Source: Siniperca chuatsi | Taxonomy: Eukaryota > Chordata > Actinopteri > Centrarchiformes > Sinipercidae | Length of the DNA: 64,000 nucleotides | NCBI RefSeq assembly: GCF_020085105.1 | Contig: NC_058042.1 | Location: 19,023,001 to 19,087,000, forward strand | Reading direction: 5' to 3' | Part shown: piece by piece, positions 34,017-57,900 of the stretch | How positions within the stretch are numbered: position 1 is the stretch's first letter | How the letters are laid out: each line of letters begins with the position of its first letter | Notes under the pieces: model-generated | The model's input: only the letters and a program-made list of their open reading frames with translations | Databases searched by the model: none | What the model was told of the DNA's origin: nothing | Program-made: the position numbers and the translations under genes

Positions 34017-34107
34017 GATTTGGAGGGTGGTTGATGGCATCGGGTGCACGGTACTTCTTGATGGCCCGGTATCAATCCAGCGAAGCGCAGAGAAAGTAGC
34101 TGACACG

Positions 34108-43681
<9,574 letters not shown>

Positions 43682-45241
43682 GTGGACACGCAGCCTCAAT
43701 GCAAATATTCCACTGGATTCAGGTGAATTTAAGTGCAGCACCATCTGGTCCAGACTGCAGCCTGTCAGGGCTGTGAAAAAATATCCCTTGTTCATCTCAC
43801 AACAGCTGCAAATGGAGGGATGGTGATGTGTTGCACAGGTCTTAAAGGGCCTAGATTATGCAATTTGCATTTTTTTATTGTATTTTTATTTTCCAGCAGG
43901 GATTCCAAAAAATTACTCATTGTTTTAATGTTAGGGCACTTTAAAGTCAGAAAGCTAGGGCTTCTGTGAAGAAGGCCGTTTGTGGCTTACATTTTACTGG
44001 AGGTGCCTTCTACACCCTTCCTTCCATACTGTGATGGAGTCCTACCACATACCACAAACATACCACAGAATAATCTGTAGTCATGGTCAGGAAAATGATT
44101 GAGCTCAAGTTACAAAAAAACTGAAATCAAATGAGATATGATTTTTAAAATTCAGAATTAGTTGACATCACATGGCAAGTACATTAGTTATGGTGTGTAT
44201 TGGTCAGTTACACACTGTGCTGGTATTACATGGTGTGCTGGTATTTTATGCTGATGCTCATTGCCCTTATTAAACCTTATTCAATTTCAGCATACTATAT
44301 GCTTATTCTTTAGTCTGGTAGAGATTTCCATAAATCTATAAATATAATAAGAATTCTTCCAGTCTCAGCCACTTCATTATGTTGATAGGGAAAACACATT
44401 TTAAATAGTTTGCTGAGTTTCTCAGATGTTTAAGATTTCAAAGGTACTTCTGGCTGTTAAATCTTTCTTTCAATGAAGCCATTCTTACATTTCTGGGACG
44501 TGGTGTTTCAACTTAAATACATTAATAGATTTTCATCACCATTACAGTCTTTCCTCAACCTGGTTCATGTTAATACATCAGTAAAGGCAGCTGTTAGTAC
44601 TCTGTGTTTGTAAATTTGATTTGTGCACATATGACTGATATTACAAATGGATCATATGTACTGTAGGTAGTAGGTAGGAACTGAGCTGAGTAAGAATCAA
44701 ATAACAAAATGGCATATTACACACTGCTGAAATGTTTTCTTTAAAACAGATATTTAACTCTTAATTCACTCACACTACCTCACACTCTCTATATTCTTAA
44801 CATTATCCTCTGGACAATTCATTAGTCTGCATTGGGTGGCCTTCTGCATACCTTGAAACGCTCCTCCATCAACATATTGCCTTTATTCATGGAGTCATCC
44901 TTTCAGTCAGAACACACTGTTATCATAATGTTAATAGTGTTTTAATGGTTAGGCCAGTAGCTCTTAGCTAAGTAAACAAGTTTAATATAAATATTTACTT
45001 GAACTGATGCCTTGCAGTAGATGGTTAAAGGACCCCAACCAGCGTGACACTGGAACATCTTTGGCTGGTGTTGGAATCCAGATTTTAATTTAACATTAAG
45101 AAATAAATGAAGAGGAAGCTGGTTGTATATCACTGTGTATGAAAGACATTGTGTGTTTTATGCCTGCTTGACAATGTACTGTTCTTGTTTTTGCTTGATG
45201 AATATTTCTTTTTACTTCAGTGAGGATTATTGATTTTACAA

Positions 45242-45422
<181 letters not shown>

Positions 45423-46509
45423 TGAAAATACCCACCAACCAGTTGGCTAATCTTGTCGATGGCATCGTCAAACACTAGAAGAGAGGCATAGAAACGATGT
45501 CCGAACAAGTGATCTAAATGTGAGGCTGTTGTGGCTCACACTGATATTAAACGATTTTTATAGCCCACTGGTCTGTCTTTAATTCCAGTATTTTTTTTTT
45601 AGTTTTATCAGTCCAGTTTCTCTTTCTGGTGCTGTCAAATAACATATCACAATCTTTAGCCATTGATTCTGACATGAAAACAACACACAAAATTAATTGT
45701 TAACTTATACTGCCAAATTTTTGATGTTGAACCAATGAATTTTCTATAAGGAAGACCACAGATTTGTATACAGTGGTGTAAATTAGTACCATGACACTAA
45801 AAACATGCTCGCCACACAGGTCAGAATGACTCTGCTTTTGCAAAGTGTAGTTAATAAATGACACAATAAAACATACTTTTTCAAGACTTATTTATTCTTC
45901 ATTCATCCCAGTGTCACTGTTGATCCATCTGTCACATCATTATTATTAATTATTGGCACACCTGGTATAGACAAGCTACACGTGAGATAAATAAATCAAG
46001 CAATCAGCTATGACCTTTGCTTAGAAAGATGTGAAATATTGCATCACAAGTTAACTTCATCTTTTAAAAGATGATTATAAAATTGTTGGCACTTTGTTGT
46101 ATTTTTGGCATTCGTGCAAATCTTACTGAAGTCATCCGGACTATGATGCGATTCTCCCTTCATTTCTAAGTGCCTCAGGTATTCCCCATCAAGTTAATGG
46201 AATTTGACTACCAACTTTGCAGGGCCAACTCTAATTACCTTAGCAGCAGCAATTCTGGCATTTTTAAAAACGACAAAGAAATCTGACAACATCCATCTAA
46301 ACATATTTTGGAAAAAAAGTACTTGAGTATGGAAAAGTGTGTTGCATATAGCTTGCTACTTGGTCTGTTTATCTTTTGCGTCATCTGCACCAAATGCCAA
46401 TAATTCTGGGGGGCACTGTAAATACAATTCAGTGAGAGAATTGCAAAGTTTTTCATTTAGGCAATTATAATAACACACATTCTTCATTAAGATGAAGAAG
46501 GTGTGATGG

Positions 46510-46667
46510 CAGGGGCGTAGGACTGGGGGTACAGAGGGGACTGAGTATGCAGGGCCCTCATGTGAGGAGGGCCCACAAAGATACTAGAATGAATAGCCGT
46601 GGATGTGGAGAGGGGCCCATAGAGAATGTTTTCGTGCAGGGTCCAGAATTTTGTGCTTACGCCCCTG
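46510..46667. mobile_element. Small hAT MITE, 158 bp
   Basis: Ends CAGGGGCGTA (46510-46519) and TACGCCCCTG (46658-46667) are exact 10 bp inverted repeats of hAT type. The flanking 8-mers TGTGATGG and TGTTGTGG agree at 6 of 8 positions, a degraded target duplication. Confidence 0.82.
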
Positions 46668-47357
46668 TGTTGTGGATATAAAGAGCATGGCCTCACTGAC
46701 GTCCACTTTCACTGATCAAGTAACCTTCATTGCAGGCAACAGAAAAAAACACTGTCACATTTTCAAGCCAACACATTAAGTAGCCTCAGTGTGATATTTT
46801 ACTTTGAACAGCTCTGCTGATTTATGTTTCAAATCATATCCTGGTAATTCAATGTGAATCCCAGTGTCTGTACTTCACATGGAAGGTCTGGCCACACGCT
46901 ATGGACACAATTTAGGAACCAATCTTGCTGTCTAGGCTATTTCCCACCCTGAGAGGCTGTAAGGATGGAGGTGCTGTTATTATTCTGCTGACCTCATACC
47001 CTGTCTGTCATTCAAAAAACAAAGCTTAAAATCATCTGGCAGCCCAGAGTGCATTAAGAACCCCTTGCATGAAAACCACAATGATTGTGTGTGTTTGTGT
47101 GTGTGTGAGAAAGAGAGCGAGAGAGAGGAGAGGGAGAGAGAAGGAGAGTGTGTGTTTTGCACATCTCAACATCTTTAGTTAGAGCACAGAGCATGTTGTC
47201 CAGAGTTCAACCTGAACTGTTCAGCACCATGAAACGTTATGTGAGTGCACAGTGGCAGATGGGGGCCTCTTGGTCCGCGTTGTGTTTCCACTCTGGTTGT
47301 GTCCATCTGGCTCTGGGTTTTCTCTCTCTCTGCGGTCCAGCTGTTTCACATCAGATA

Positions 47358-50300
47358 TCACAGCTGCTTCGGCCTTTCCAGCTTCATTAAGGGCTCTGCG
47401 GTGTCCGAGTCGCTGTGGTGCTTTCTCTCTCGTGGGGGCTCAACTTTGCTGCAGCGTGTCCACGAGGGGGAGCGCGTGTACCCACCTCTGGGCAGCACAG
47501 GCTGGTGGGAACCTGGGAACCAAACACATAACTGCTTGTTACCAACAGGAATCCAAAGTCCTGGCAGATATAAATACAGATGCAGCGTTTTTATATCATA
47601 TGGGAACAGACACAAGGAAATCACTGTTTCACACAACTTGAGCTTGAAAACACAATTGTCTTAATGTTTACTGGCGTCAGTCTACATTGCTCTACACCTT
47701 CTAAAAGCATATTTCCAACTTTCTCCAGAGCTCAGATGTTAAAATGTAAGAGGGCTTGCAAGATACAGTTGCTGCTTGCTTTTCTTCCAGCCATTAAAAG
47801 CCTTGTAGCATGCCTGCACACACACACATACACACCAGCCATTTCTAGACAGGACACACTTGTTGTTCATTCAAGATTATTGGGACTACACTGATTACAT
47901 TTTTAGGGACTCTTAGTATTATTATATTATATCTTACAGAATGTGAAAGTGAGATAATGACCAGCTAAAATGGGGTAAGAAAAAAAAAAATCTAATTCGA
48001 GGCATCTAAAATGATCCACAAGAGTATTCTTCACACAAAAAGCTGCTTTCTCTTAGTATAAACCAGTTAATATATAAATACCATAAATAATCTCTCTGCT
48101 GGAACTCACAACAACTTATACCAATTGTTTCTTTGTTAGATTTCTTTCTTTCAGTTCTGCTTTGCACCACTTGGTGGTGATGTCCAACCTACCAGGAGGA
48201 CAACAAAGCAACAGGGGGAATGACTGATAGAGAGCTGGCAACTCGCTCTGCCTTACACTGCCCATACATTTTTAATGTTAGGTCTCTTATGTGAAGGTCA
48301 TACTGAGTACCTGGCTTATATATCTCCCTAAAGCCACATCCATATCCTCACACACATTAGAGACTGAGAGACAGAGTGAGTGTGAGTGAGTGAGAGAGAG
48401 AGAGAGGGATAGAAAAGACATATTGATCTCAGAAGATTGATGGCGTCTCCACTGGATTTTAATGAGAAGGACAACAACCTCCTCAGCAACATCAAGTAGT
48501 CTGCTGCAGCAAGCGTCATGAACACCTGCTGATGACTGCTTGTTGTGTCTCTGTAGTTCTAAAAATGTGTGTCTGCGATGTGCACATACTGCATGATGTG
48601 TAAGTGTGTGTGTAAGGCATGTCATTTTTCCATTCCTTGTTTGCCTGTTTTTGCCCTGACATCTAATTAAAAGACTGATGAACATGAATTTAGGTAATTG
48701 AAACACACACAGAGAGGAATGTTTGCACACCTCCCTGCATATATTTTCCCTTTTTTCTCTCTCTCTTGCTCTTTTTGCTGTCACACACACAGAGCTGAGC
48801 TATCGGCCATTAGATTCAATCAGCGTGTCGCCAAATAATTTAATGATTCTGAAACAATAGACTCTCCTACAGAAAACCTGTGAAGGCAAAGGAAAAACAA
48901 CTGCTGTAGAACAACACATTTGTGTTTATATGTGTGCATGCATGTACATGCACACATGTACAGTTTGTGACAATGCCCTTCTCTTCAACCCATTTAAGGG
49001 CTCGTTTTATTTGTGCATGCTAATCCTAGCACAGCCCAATCAGTGTTTGTAAACTGGGGCAAGTATTTTTCAAAGATAATAATCTCTAATGTCTTTAAAA
49101 GCCTGGAGCGACCCCAAAGGCTGTGAGTTGAGCTGGCATTTGACTTTTTACATTCAAAGGAGCTTTTTATAGAGGGTCTGTAAAATGTGGTCTCGCGCTC
49201 CTACAGGATAAATGACCACAGAATGACCCAAGACAGAAAGCTGTTGCTGCACTGCCTCTCTATGGGCTAAAACTTGAACAACATGCTTCACTTCTGGCTA
49301 CATCCCAAGCAGTGACATCACTGCAGGTGTTGTATCTTTGACAGCAGATTGGAAACAAAAATAGAACGGGCCCATCACTGATTAGGGTGTGGCCTGTTGT
49401 ATTTTTGCTGGTGCCTGTTGTAGAGTTGTTTTTCCAGTGAGATCTGTCCTCCACCGCAAACACCAAACATAAACCGTCAGAGATGAGACCCTCTTGGGAG
49501 ATACTGTCTATATAATGCAGTCAAACAATATCATCAAAGGATTTGAGAATGATACATGCTGTGTAGTAAACAAATTATGAATGGACAATGAGTTTCTGTT
49601 TCTGTTCCCTATTTTCTGCATCACTTAAACTCTTCACATGTCTACTAAAGAAACCCTTGGACAAATCCTTAAATCAAATACCCTCTCTAAAACACAACTC
49701 ATATTACTTGAACATGAAAAATAATCAACCAGACAGATACACAATACGTTATAGTCTGCAATGTCATCAGTTAAAAACCCTGTTACTGCTCCAATGACAA
49801 AGAATAGGAGGCCAAAGCTATGCCTGTGGTAGTTTTTCAGAGATGTGGGTAAACTTTATGGTTCATCAAGCTCATTTGAGTGTGAAACAAAGAGCAAACC
49901 TACTAGACAAAGTCAGCCTTCTGTTCTGTGCCTTCTAGAAACAGAGGCTTGATGAAACACTAATTAGTGCATGTTCTCGGCTCTATGGATTCTAGCTATG
50001 AAGTTCAGCTGATCATGTTCACTAATTTCAGTTGAAATGTCCCTGAAAGAATGCTAATCTGAAGTATCTGAAAGTGAAAGAGAGGAACATGGGAATGGAC
50101 AAAGGGAAAATGGAAAAGACAGACAGCAGTGTAAACAAAACAAACAAGACACAAGCATCTATAAATAATGTGCTAGTGTAGTTACTCAGATTATGATAAC
50201 TGTTTAAATGGATTTGAAGCACCAGGCCATGTTTCCAGCAGGGACAAGTGAATTATTCAGGAACCTAGATTTAGCATGAACTCACTCACCCATCTTCTCG

Positions 50301-51272
50301 TCTCCTTTCCTAACAGTACTTCCTTTAACCTCTCCCTCAACTCCTACATGGCCTGCACACACTGGCACACACTCAGCAGTTTCCCATAGAGTCTAATGCT
50401 CACACAGCACAGCTCAATACTGCCAAATTTGCAATGTAAACTTTGACGTGAATTAAATTGCAGTCCTTAAACCAACATCCAATACACTGCCTTTGTCACA
50501 ATTCAGTTTGCAATATGTTGCTATTATAGTTTTAGCAGGGTTGTTCAAGACTTGTCAAAAAATGGCCTTGCATGAAATTACAGTGCTGAATAATGAGGGA
50601 GGTTTTAGTGAATCCAGATGAAATAGAACAGCTGGAACAGCTGAGATTTCTTGCAATAAGTCGCTGTTTGGATAAATCCTTTCTCTCTCACACACACCAT
50701 TGTCATTGTCTGCACAACATCTGCATGGGACAATAGAATATTTTTGTTCATGTGTGAAATATAAAATGTCACTGTTTTAGATTATCTAAAATACTGTTAC
50801 ACAATTAAGAAAAAATAATTATAATGAGAATGCTTGACGTTTCAAATGACATGTGATGGGGCAACAACTCAGATGTTGTTTGATGGATACTTACCAAAAA
50901 TGACTTAAAGAACCAAAACTCCATGCAATTGCTTGCACATTCAGCCCCAGTGTTGTTCAAACCACACTGACTCTGGCAGTCTTAGGCAGCGTTCACTAAC
51001 ATTTGCCACCTGCTGAGCTACACATTTTCTTTCAAATACAACTTCAAATAATTTCTTAATACCAGTAAACATTATGTAGAAACTTATGTTTCATGTCTTT
51101 TGTGATCATATGATTTTCTGTGAATCTTGTGTAGTCCTATAAGCAAAACAAAAGTCTGTAGTTGCTCTACAGTATCTGCCTGAAGACTCCCAAAATCGTC
51201 TATAGCAATCTTTGTGGCTGCATCTATCTGGGATAGTTATCCTTCCTCTGTACGAGCCATATCTGAGGCAGA

Positions 51273-51346
<74 letters not shown>

Positions 51347-54300
51347 GAATGATGGATAAAGGCAAGCTAAGAGACGGAAGGTGAAGGAGAGGAAGATTGT
51401 ATCTGTGGTGAGTGTGAGACAAAAACAGCTCACAGGTAGAAGCAAGAGACTTTTGGAAGCAAGTTAAAGAAGGTCGCTGCTCAAAATGTCGGAATGTTAA
51501 AGACTTTCAAAAAGGAAGAAATGTTTGCCACGTTCTCAGATGGCTCATCTATTTTTATTCATGATTTTTGTAGGTAAAAATACAGGAGTAAATGACACAC
51601 ACTGCTCATTGTGAGGTTATAATTTGCATTAATTAACATAAAAACAGATCAATCATCTGAATGTCATACTGAGTGTGCAAACATTTAATCATTTTGTTTT
51701 TCTCACACATCTGAGGCTGTGTAAATCAAATAATTTAACATCAGAACTCTGGTGTACAGCTGTACATCTCCTGACAGCAGAACTTCATCTGGATTAGCAA
51801 AAAGCAGAGCAGCGGATGTGAGGCCTTGGACTGGAAGCCTCTTGGCTGTTGCATGTCCTGCACCTGGCTACTGAAAAACGGCTGTGGCCTGTGACTAACA
51901 AGAGTTTGAGAAAACTTGGTGTGGTGGTGTTGGAGAGGACAGCTGGAAAGGTTGGACAAGCTAAAACTGTTTAGTCTGCTCGGCTGTGGGAACATGGGTT
52001 GTGTAGGAAGGTATATATACAGTATATGTTATACACTAGTATAATTTACAGACTTGTTGCTGTTTGAGGCTTAAAGGTTCTGTATATGAGAATTTGTACA
52101 TTAATATAGCAGCAAACAACTATTTGCTATGTAAAGATATAGTGGAGTAATGGCGTCCTGAGCAGACAATGATGTCACACTTTCTCTGTGTGTGTTGTCA
52201 TCCGAGATTCTCTGTTCTTTGTTTTGGTAGCCGGTCTGGCCGCGAAATGCGTGTTCATTTGAGTCTCTCCGTGTGAAACTGTTGGCTTTGAGGAGAGCGA
52301 TATAACGGCTGTTTCTTTCTCATCTAACACGGTGAATTAAGGGTTTATTTCAACCAAACCAGAGTTGGTGATTGTTGGAACAGTGGAAAGACTAACAAAG
52401 ACGGTTTTGGTCAGTTTTATTTTGTTTCTGTCCAGTTTGAATGCAATTCGTTTTACAATGATCTGCAAGGTAAAATTACTGTTTTTCTCAATGGAGTTTG
52501 GTGCTCCATAGTGCCCATTTGTTTTGGTGTGAGATGCTGGTGCTCTAATGTGACATTTAGTGGCAGTGAATGTCACATGCAACTCCTTTGAGTGTTGCCC
52601 TAACAATAAGGGAAATTCTGAGAGATGTGCATTGGTGTACATGTGTTTAATTATCATCATCATTAATCAAACTGAACTGAAGTAAGGCCAATCATAGCAG
52701 AATGTGATATCTAATGATACATCAAATCTGAAAGAACTTCAAATTACTCTTGGATTAATTGTGTCACCCCATTTTGTATAAAGTCATCAATTCTTAAAGA
52801 AAAAAACTTTATAAATCCCTTGATTTCACTTAACATAAAGTATAGCTAGTTTATGTTTGATATTAAGACTGATATAATATAATATAAATAATAATAAATG
52901 ATTGATTATGTGATTATTCTTGGACAGTGTGCCCTAGACCAGTAGCAACTCACCTGCAAGACTACAGTGCTGCCCAGTCACACTTTTAATCTTAGCTAGA
53001 ATCAATTTTCTTTATCATGTATCAAATGACAATATGAAAACAATGTGAAAGGGATCGCTCTTAGTGATGAGCCTACAAAGAATTATCACTCGAATCTGCA
53101 GCTCCACTCAGCTTTATGGAGATTTATAGTGAGTTTCAGCTCATTGTTTAGCTGTCCTTTACACTTTTGGTTCACTCTCACCGCTCTCATAGCATCGTTT
53201 TCGGTTGCAGCAGGCAGTTGTTTTCAGTGAAAAATCTCTTAAAAAAAAACAACCTGTACACTGATCTGCTCAGCAGCAAACAGCAGACAGACACAGTTAG
53301 CGGCTAGCTGGTGAACATAGTGGAGCATTTAGCAGCAAAAAAGCCAGATATTTCCCTCAGGAGTTGGTGGAGACCAAAAACAGAGTTAAAGGAGAATGAA
53401 TATTGGACTTACATTCGCCAGGTGGCCAAACTCCAAATGAATGATAAAAGTTGCTCTGTAACTGCAGAATGTGTAAATATGTCAATATTGTGTTCACAAC
53501 TTTTTTCCCAAAGTGGCCAAGAAAATATGTTATTGCAAGTAAAACTGTTGCTATGATCTACTGTAGCTCAGTTGGTATAGTAACTCCATAACGGGGGAAC
53601 CACAAACACTACAGCTGTCTTAGCATTAGCAACAGTGAGAAATAAACTGTGTGAGCCTTAATTAAGAATCCTCACTATGTATATAATAAACTGGAATACT
53701 GTTTTCAGTTTTAGTAAAGCATTTTACTTAAGTACAGAGTACTCTACACTCAGCAATGCACATGTTTTTATTAAGAAAATTATTCTTTCTTGTGCATAAG
53801 ATGAGCCTCTACACTAAGTGCTGTACAACATCTTTAATTTAAACAGCAGCATATAGCACAAATGGCCCACTGGGACCATAACTCACCCTTAACAAGCTGT
53901 GTAATGATATGGAACATTAGTAATAAACAGAAAAGAGAAGGAAGGGAGAGAACAATGTTGTTGAAGAAGGAGAAGATGCTATAATAAGAAATCTAAGAGA
54001 AAATAAGAGTGATAGCAGCATGTAGAAAGAATGAGGAAAACCCTAATTCATAAAGTTTTAAGATGACTGTCTCTCCAGTGGTGTGAGAATGTCTGACAAT
54101 ACAATACACATGTGGTCAACCTCCACCATTAGATTCTCTGTTAAGTCACTGTCACCATGTGACCATCATGACCATGTCAGCCCTGTCACCAGAATGATGA
54201 AAATCTGTTTTGAACCTATTATGTATTCTCAGCCAAGCAAAGTACGAGAATTGGTCACAACCCTAGTTGATGACAGTATCACAATTGAAAGTCTGACATT

Positions 54301-54941
54301 TTTATCAAGAAAAATTTGATGTTTTAAACTTTTTGACTAGCACAGTCCACGCACAGAATATACGATATTTGTAAGACATTGTCTGAACTGTGTCAGCGGC
54401 CCTTTAAATCTTGAGCTGGCATGAAATCCTGTGTGCACGCTGAGAGGCAGGCACGTCGGAAGAGGAGAGAGTTCACTGTCCGCATGCAGGATGAGGCTCC
54501 CAGGTCATAAATAAAACATGGGAAAGATTTTGTCATTCCTTTTGCAGAGAGACGTGCTAGCCTTTATCCTATACCTGCTGCTGTAACACACATGCAGGCC
54601 CATCAACTGCATTTTATTAATTTGGCTCGGGTGTGCCTGGTGGTGTGATGCAGTCCCAGCTCAACACAACATTGTTTCCTTTCATTCCTGAATTCCAGAA
54701 TGATCTAATTACTAGTTGTGATTCTAAATTTTATCACTTGATAGGATCTAAATAAAATAGTTTCTCATAAGAATAAAACTGAGTGAGAAAATGTAAAAAG
54801 TTCAACCTTTTCAGTTTAAGGACAGTTTATCCATGACACTGTGAAATATTCTTTTGTTGAGTGCCTGAAGGAGTCACGTGACATTTCAAATCATTATAGC
54901 TCAGCAGACCTTTTTAGTACGCTGCTGGGCTATAATAATAT

Positions 54942-54991
<50 letters not shown>

Positions 54992-57900
54992 GGCATTTTG
55001 ACTCAGGCATTAACACACTAACCCAACCAAGCTTTTTAAAATGAAGCTATCAGTTAAAATATCACGATAGCAAAGGAAATTGTTGTAATCATTTGTGTTA
55101 ACACTTAAGTTAAATAGAAATAAATAAATTGATTAATTAAATTAAAACGTTTGCCATGGGTCAGCAACAACACACTTGTTAAAGTTCATGTATTGGTCTA
55201 TTGCTTACAGTATATATGTACACATTATTTACATCTTTGTGACTTATAGCTTTTTTTATTATTCTTGTTTATTGTGAAAACATATGTGTTAAAATTTTTA
55301 GCACACCTTACCTGCTGGGGACTCATTGTGGTTCTCTTCATCAGAGTCAGCAAAAACTTCAGCCAATTCCTGGTCAGACATGTCAGTCAGCTCAGTCAGA
55401 TCCAGGAGGTCAAAGTGCACCTCCAAAGAAGACACACTACTCAGTGGTTCTACGAGGCAGAGAGAGAAAAGTTGAGAGATTAAACTGATCCACTCGTATT
55501 TGCTGACAGTGCAGAAGAAAAGTGGATCTTTAAAAAGAAGTGGGGGAAGTGGAACTGCATATATTCTGAACACAGCCCGTGATGTAATGCTGCTCTTGAG
55601 TCTCCATTGTTCTCATAATCAGATCAATAGCTGGCTCTTGCTGTACTATTGTAAAATCGATTTCAACAAAGAACATTTGTACTCTTTTATTAGCTTGTAA
55701 GCTTGTATCTGTACATCTATTGTAAAGCTAAATGCTCTCTACTTCAGAAATATTTCAGACACAGTAGATTTTTTGAATGATCTCACCACTGTAGTCAGTG
55801 AGTGTCTCCGTTTCAGCTGGACACCTGTGTGTTAACACAGGCAGTGACTGAAGAATTGAAACAAGAGCTAAAGTTGAAAATAGCCAGTTCTTTAACACAT
55901 TGTGACCTCCATCTTTCTCCTGGGTGTGTTGCACCTGTTCATTTCTGCACAAGCCTCTGATTCCTCGGCAGGCAGGCGTCACTACTGCTGCACACAACAT
56001 GTGGTGTTCATCAACGTGCCAGGCTCAGCATTCTAATCAGGCTGCCTACAAAGTTTAAATTTTAATGTAATGTATGTAAAGTGAAATGTATTCAAAGACT
56101 CTGTAATACATACATAAAACCTAGCAAGGGTCCAAGAACATCTGCTTGTCACAGCGTCACCCAAGTTAGGAACCAATTCTGTGTAATAGAGCTGAACTAA
56201 TCTACCATTATAGTGAGAAAGATGTTTGGAGACTGCACTGAGGCAGATGGAGGTGTGTTTGTATTTCCTTACGAATCAGTGGATGACTGCCTGCCAGGCA
56301 ACATCAAGCCTGAATGGAACACTTTATGATGGGTTACGTAGCAGGTTGAAAGCTGTTATTATCCCTTGTTGTTTGCCTGCTGTTTTCCAGGCTGTTTAAG
56401 ACAATGCTTCAGGCTGAAGAAGCAGAGCCCACTGCTGCTGTTGCTACATTTAATTCCCTGCATCGTCCTCCTGATAGAGCACATATTGATTTTAAGAAGG
56501 CTGATCCTCATGCTGAAGCAGTAGCTGGTCATTGTGCCACATTTCAAATAAATACTCAACACCAGAAATGCCAGGGGACATGTGGAATGAAAAATAAAGT
56601 GACTATGAGAGAATATAAATAAGAAATGAGCACTGAAATTTAGTCCCGATGAACCATCTTTAACTAAAGACTCAAACACAAAGACCCACCTCACCTGTCC
56701 TCTATTTCACCCCAAACCTTCTGCTCTACTCAAAATGTACAGTCCTACAGTCCAGTTTTACCATCATGTTCATAACTAGGAAAGGGTCACATGCCGGCCA
56801 TGACCTAGGTAGATGTGACATGCATGAATATTTACAAAGCCAGTGACCATGTGTGGACAGCACATAAATGCTCCACAGGAAATAATATTAGAAACCGTAA
56901 TGTCTACAAAAAAAGAGAAATAGAGAGAGAGAATGACAATAAAGATGAGGGGAAATGCAAGAAAGAGAGGAATGGAGGTGATGGTGCCATTTTAAATCAT
57001 TTTATAATTTAAACCTTTAAGACAAATAACTTGCCTAAATTCACAAATGTCAGCTCTGATTTCTCATCTTTCTTTGAGGTAATCACCTGTGGGATCCCTC
57101 AGGGCTCCACTGTAGTCTTCATGTTTTTGTTTCTCTACATGTTCCAAATTGGAAATATCATCGCAAACACATGTTCACTTCTACCCTCATATTACTCATT
57201 AAATCCCACATTAAAACCCAACCCCACACTCTGATGTTGGATGTGTGAGGACTTATTAAAAGCAAATCAGTAATAATCCTATTTGGTTCTTCTATAGCTC
57301 CATAAATCTTGATCTGTCTGTACTCCAGCATAAAGCTGTAAGCAAGAAATCTAAACGTGTTTTTTAATGTGATCATTCATGCTATTACCAATTCCTATTT
57401 AGATCATAGAAAGTCAGTCACAGTCTCACATGGTTAAAAACCCAGCAGCTCCCAAAAGAGACCAAATATGTCTCTTTTAGCATCTCCCCACTGGTTACTT
57501 GTTAGCTCACTTAGATATATAATGATTTTAAGATTTTATTGATCACAAGTATGTCTTAGCTAGTTCTGCCATCCTGGTACACTGAAAATATCAAACTTCC
57601 ATATCGGACTGTGGAAAGATCTGCCTGAGGCTTGACTTCACATTACTCCTGTAGAGTAAAATACTATACTATCCCTTTGAAGTCTCTACATGAAACTTCA
57701 TGAAAGGATTAAGCTAACCAGTTTCCATTATCACACCATTAACCACTGCACCGCATATAATTAAACAGCAGCAATGAAAAGACTCAGCAGTCAACAGTCA
57801 GAAATATTACACATCCAAAGCTTTTTTCTGTGTCTGTTGTCTGATAGTGGTTGGTTATATTCAGTGGGGAAACACTGGAATATGCAATTGTTGGTTGACA

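Larger units (their letters stand above)
47513..55311 (-). other. dbndd1 intron, 7.8 kb
   Basis: No exon recognised. It holds a (GA)n tract (51277-51342), a (CT)n(CA)n tract (54946-54991), a TTAA-type repeat start at 52071 and a dispersed repeat at 53271. Blocks near 49.0-49.5 kb and 54.36-54.66 kb are unique-looking and more balanced in base composition, so they are candidates for conserved non-coding sequence, which only alignment can show. Confidence 0.6.

Noticed and set aside
47245-47664. Plus-strand frames of 129-139 codons
   Set aside because: They lie opposite the last dbndd1 exon, whose match to DBNDD1 and splice phase are clear. The plus frames have no recognisable domain.
48287-48790. 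167-codon minus-strand frame
   Set aside because: Largely low-complexity Ser-Leu and Thr-His from GA/GT-rich sequence, inside the dbndd1 intron, with no domain.
53564-53575. TAGCTCAGTTGG, a perfect tRNA A-box-like string
   Set aside because: No B-box (GGTTCGANTCC type) at the right distance and no cloverleaf can be drawn. It is probably part of a repeat; a similar CTACTGTAGCTCA occurs near 23040.
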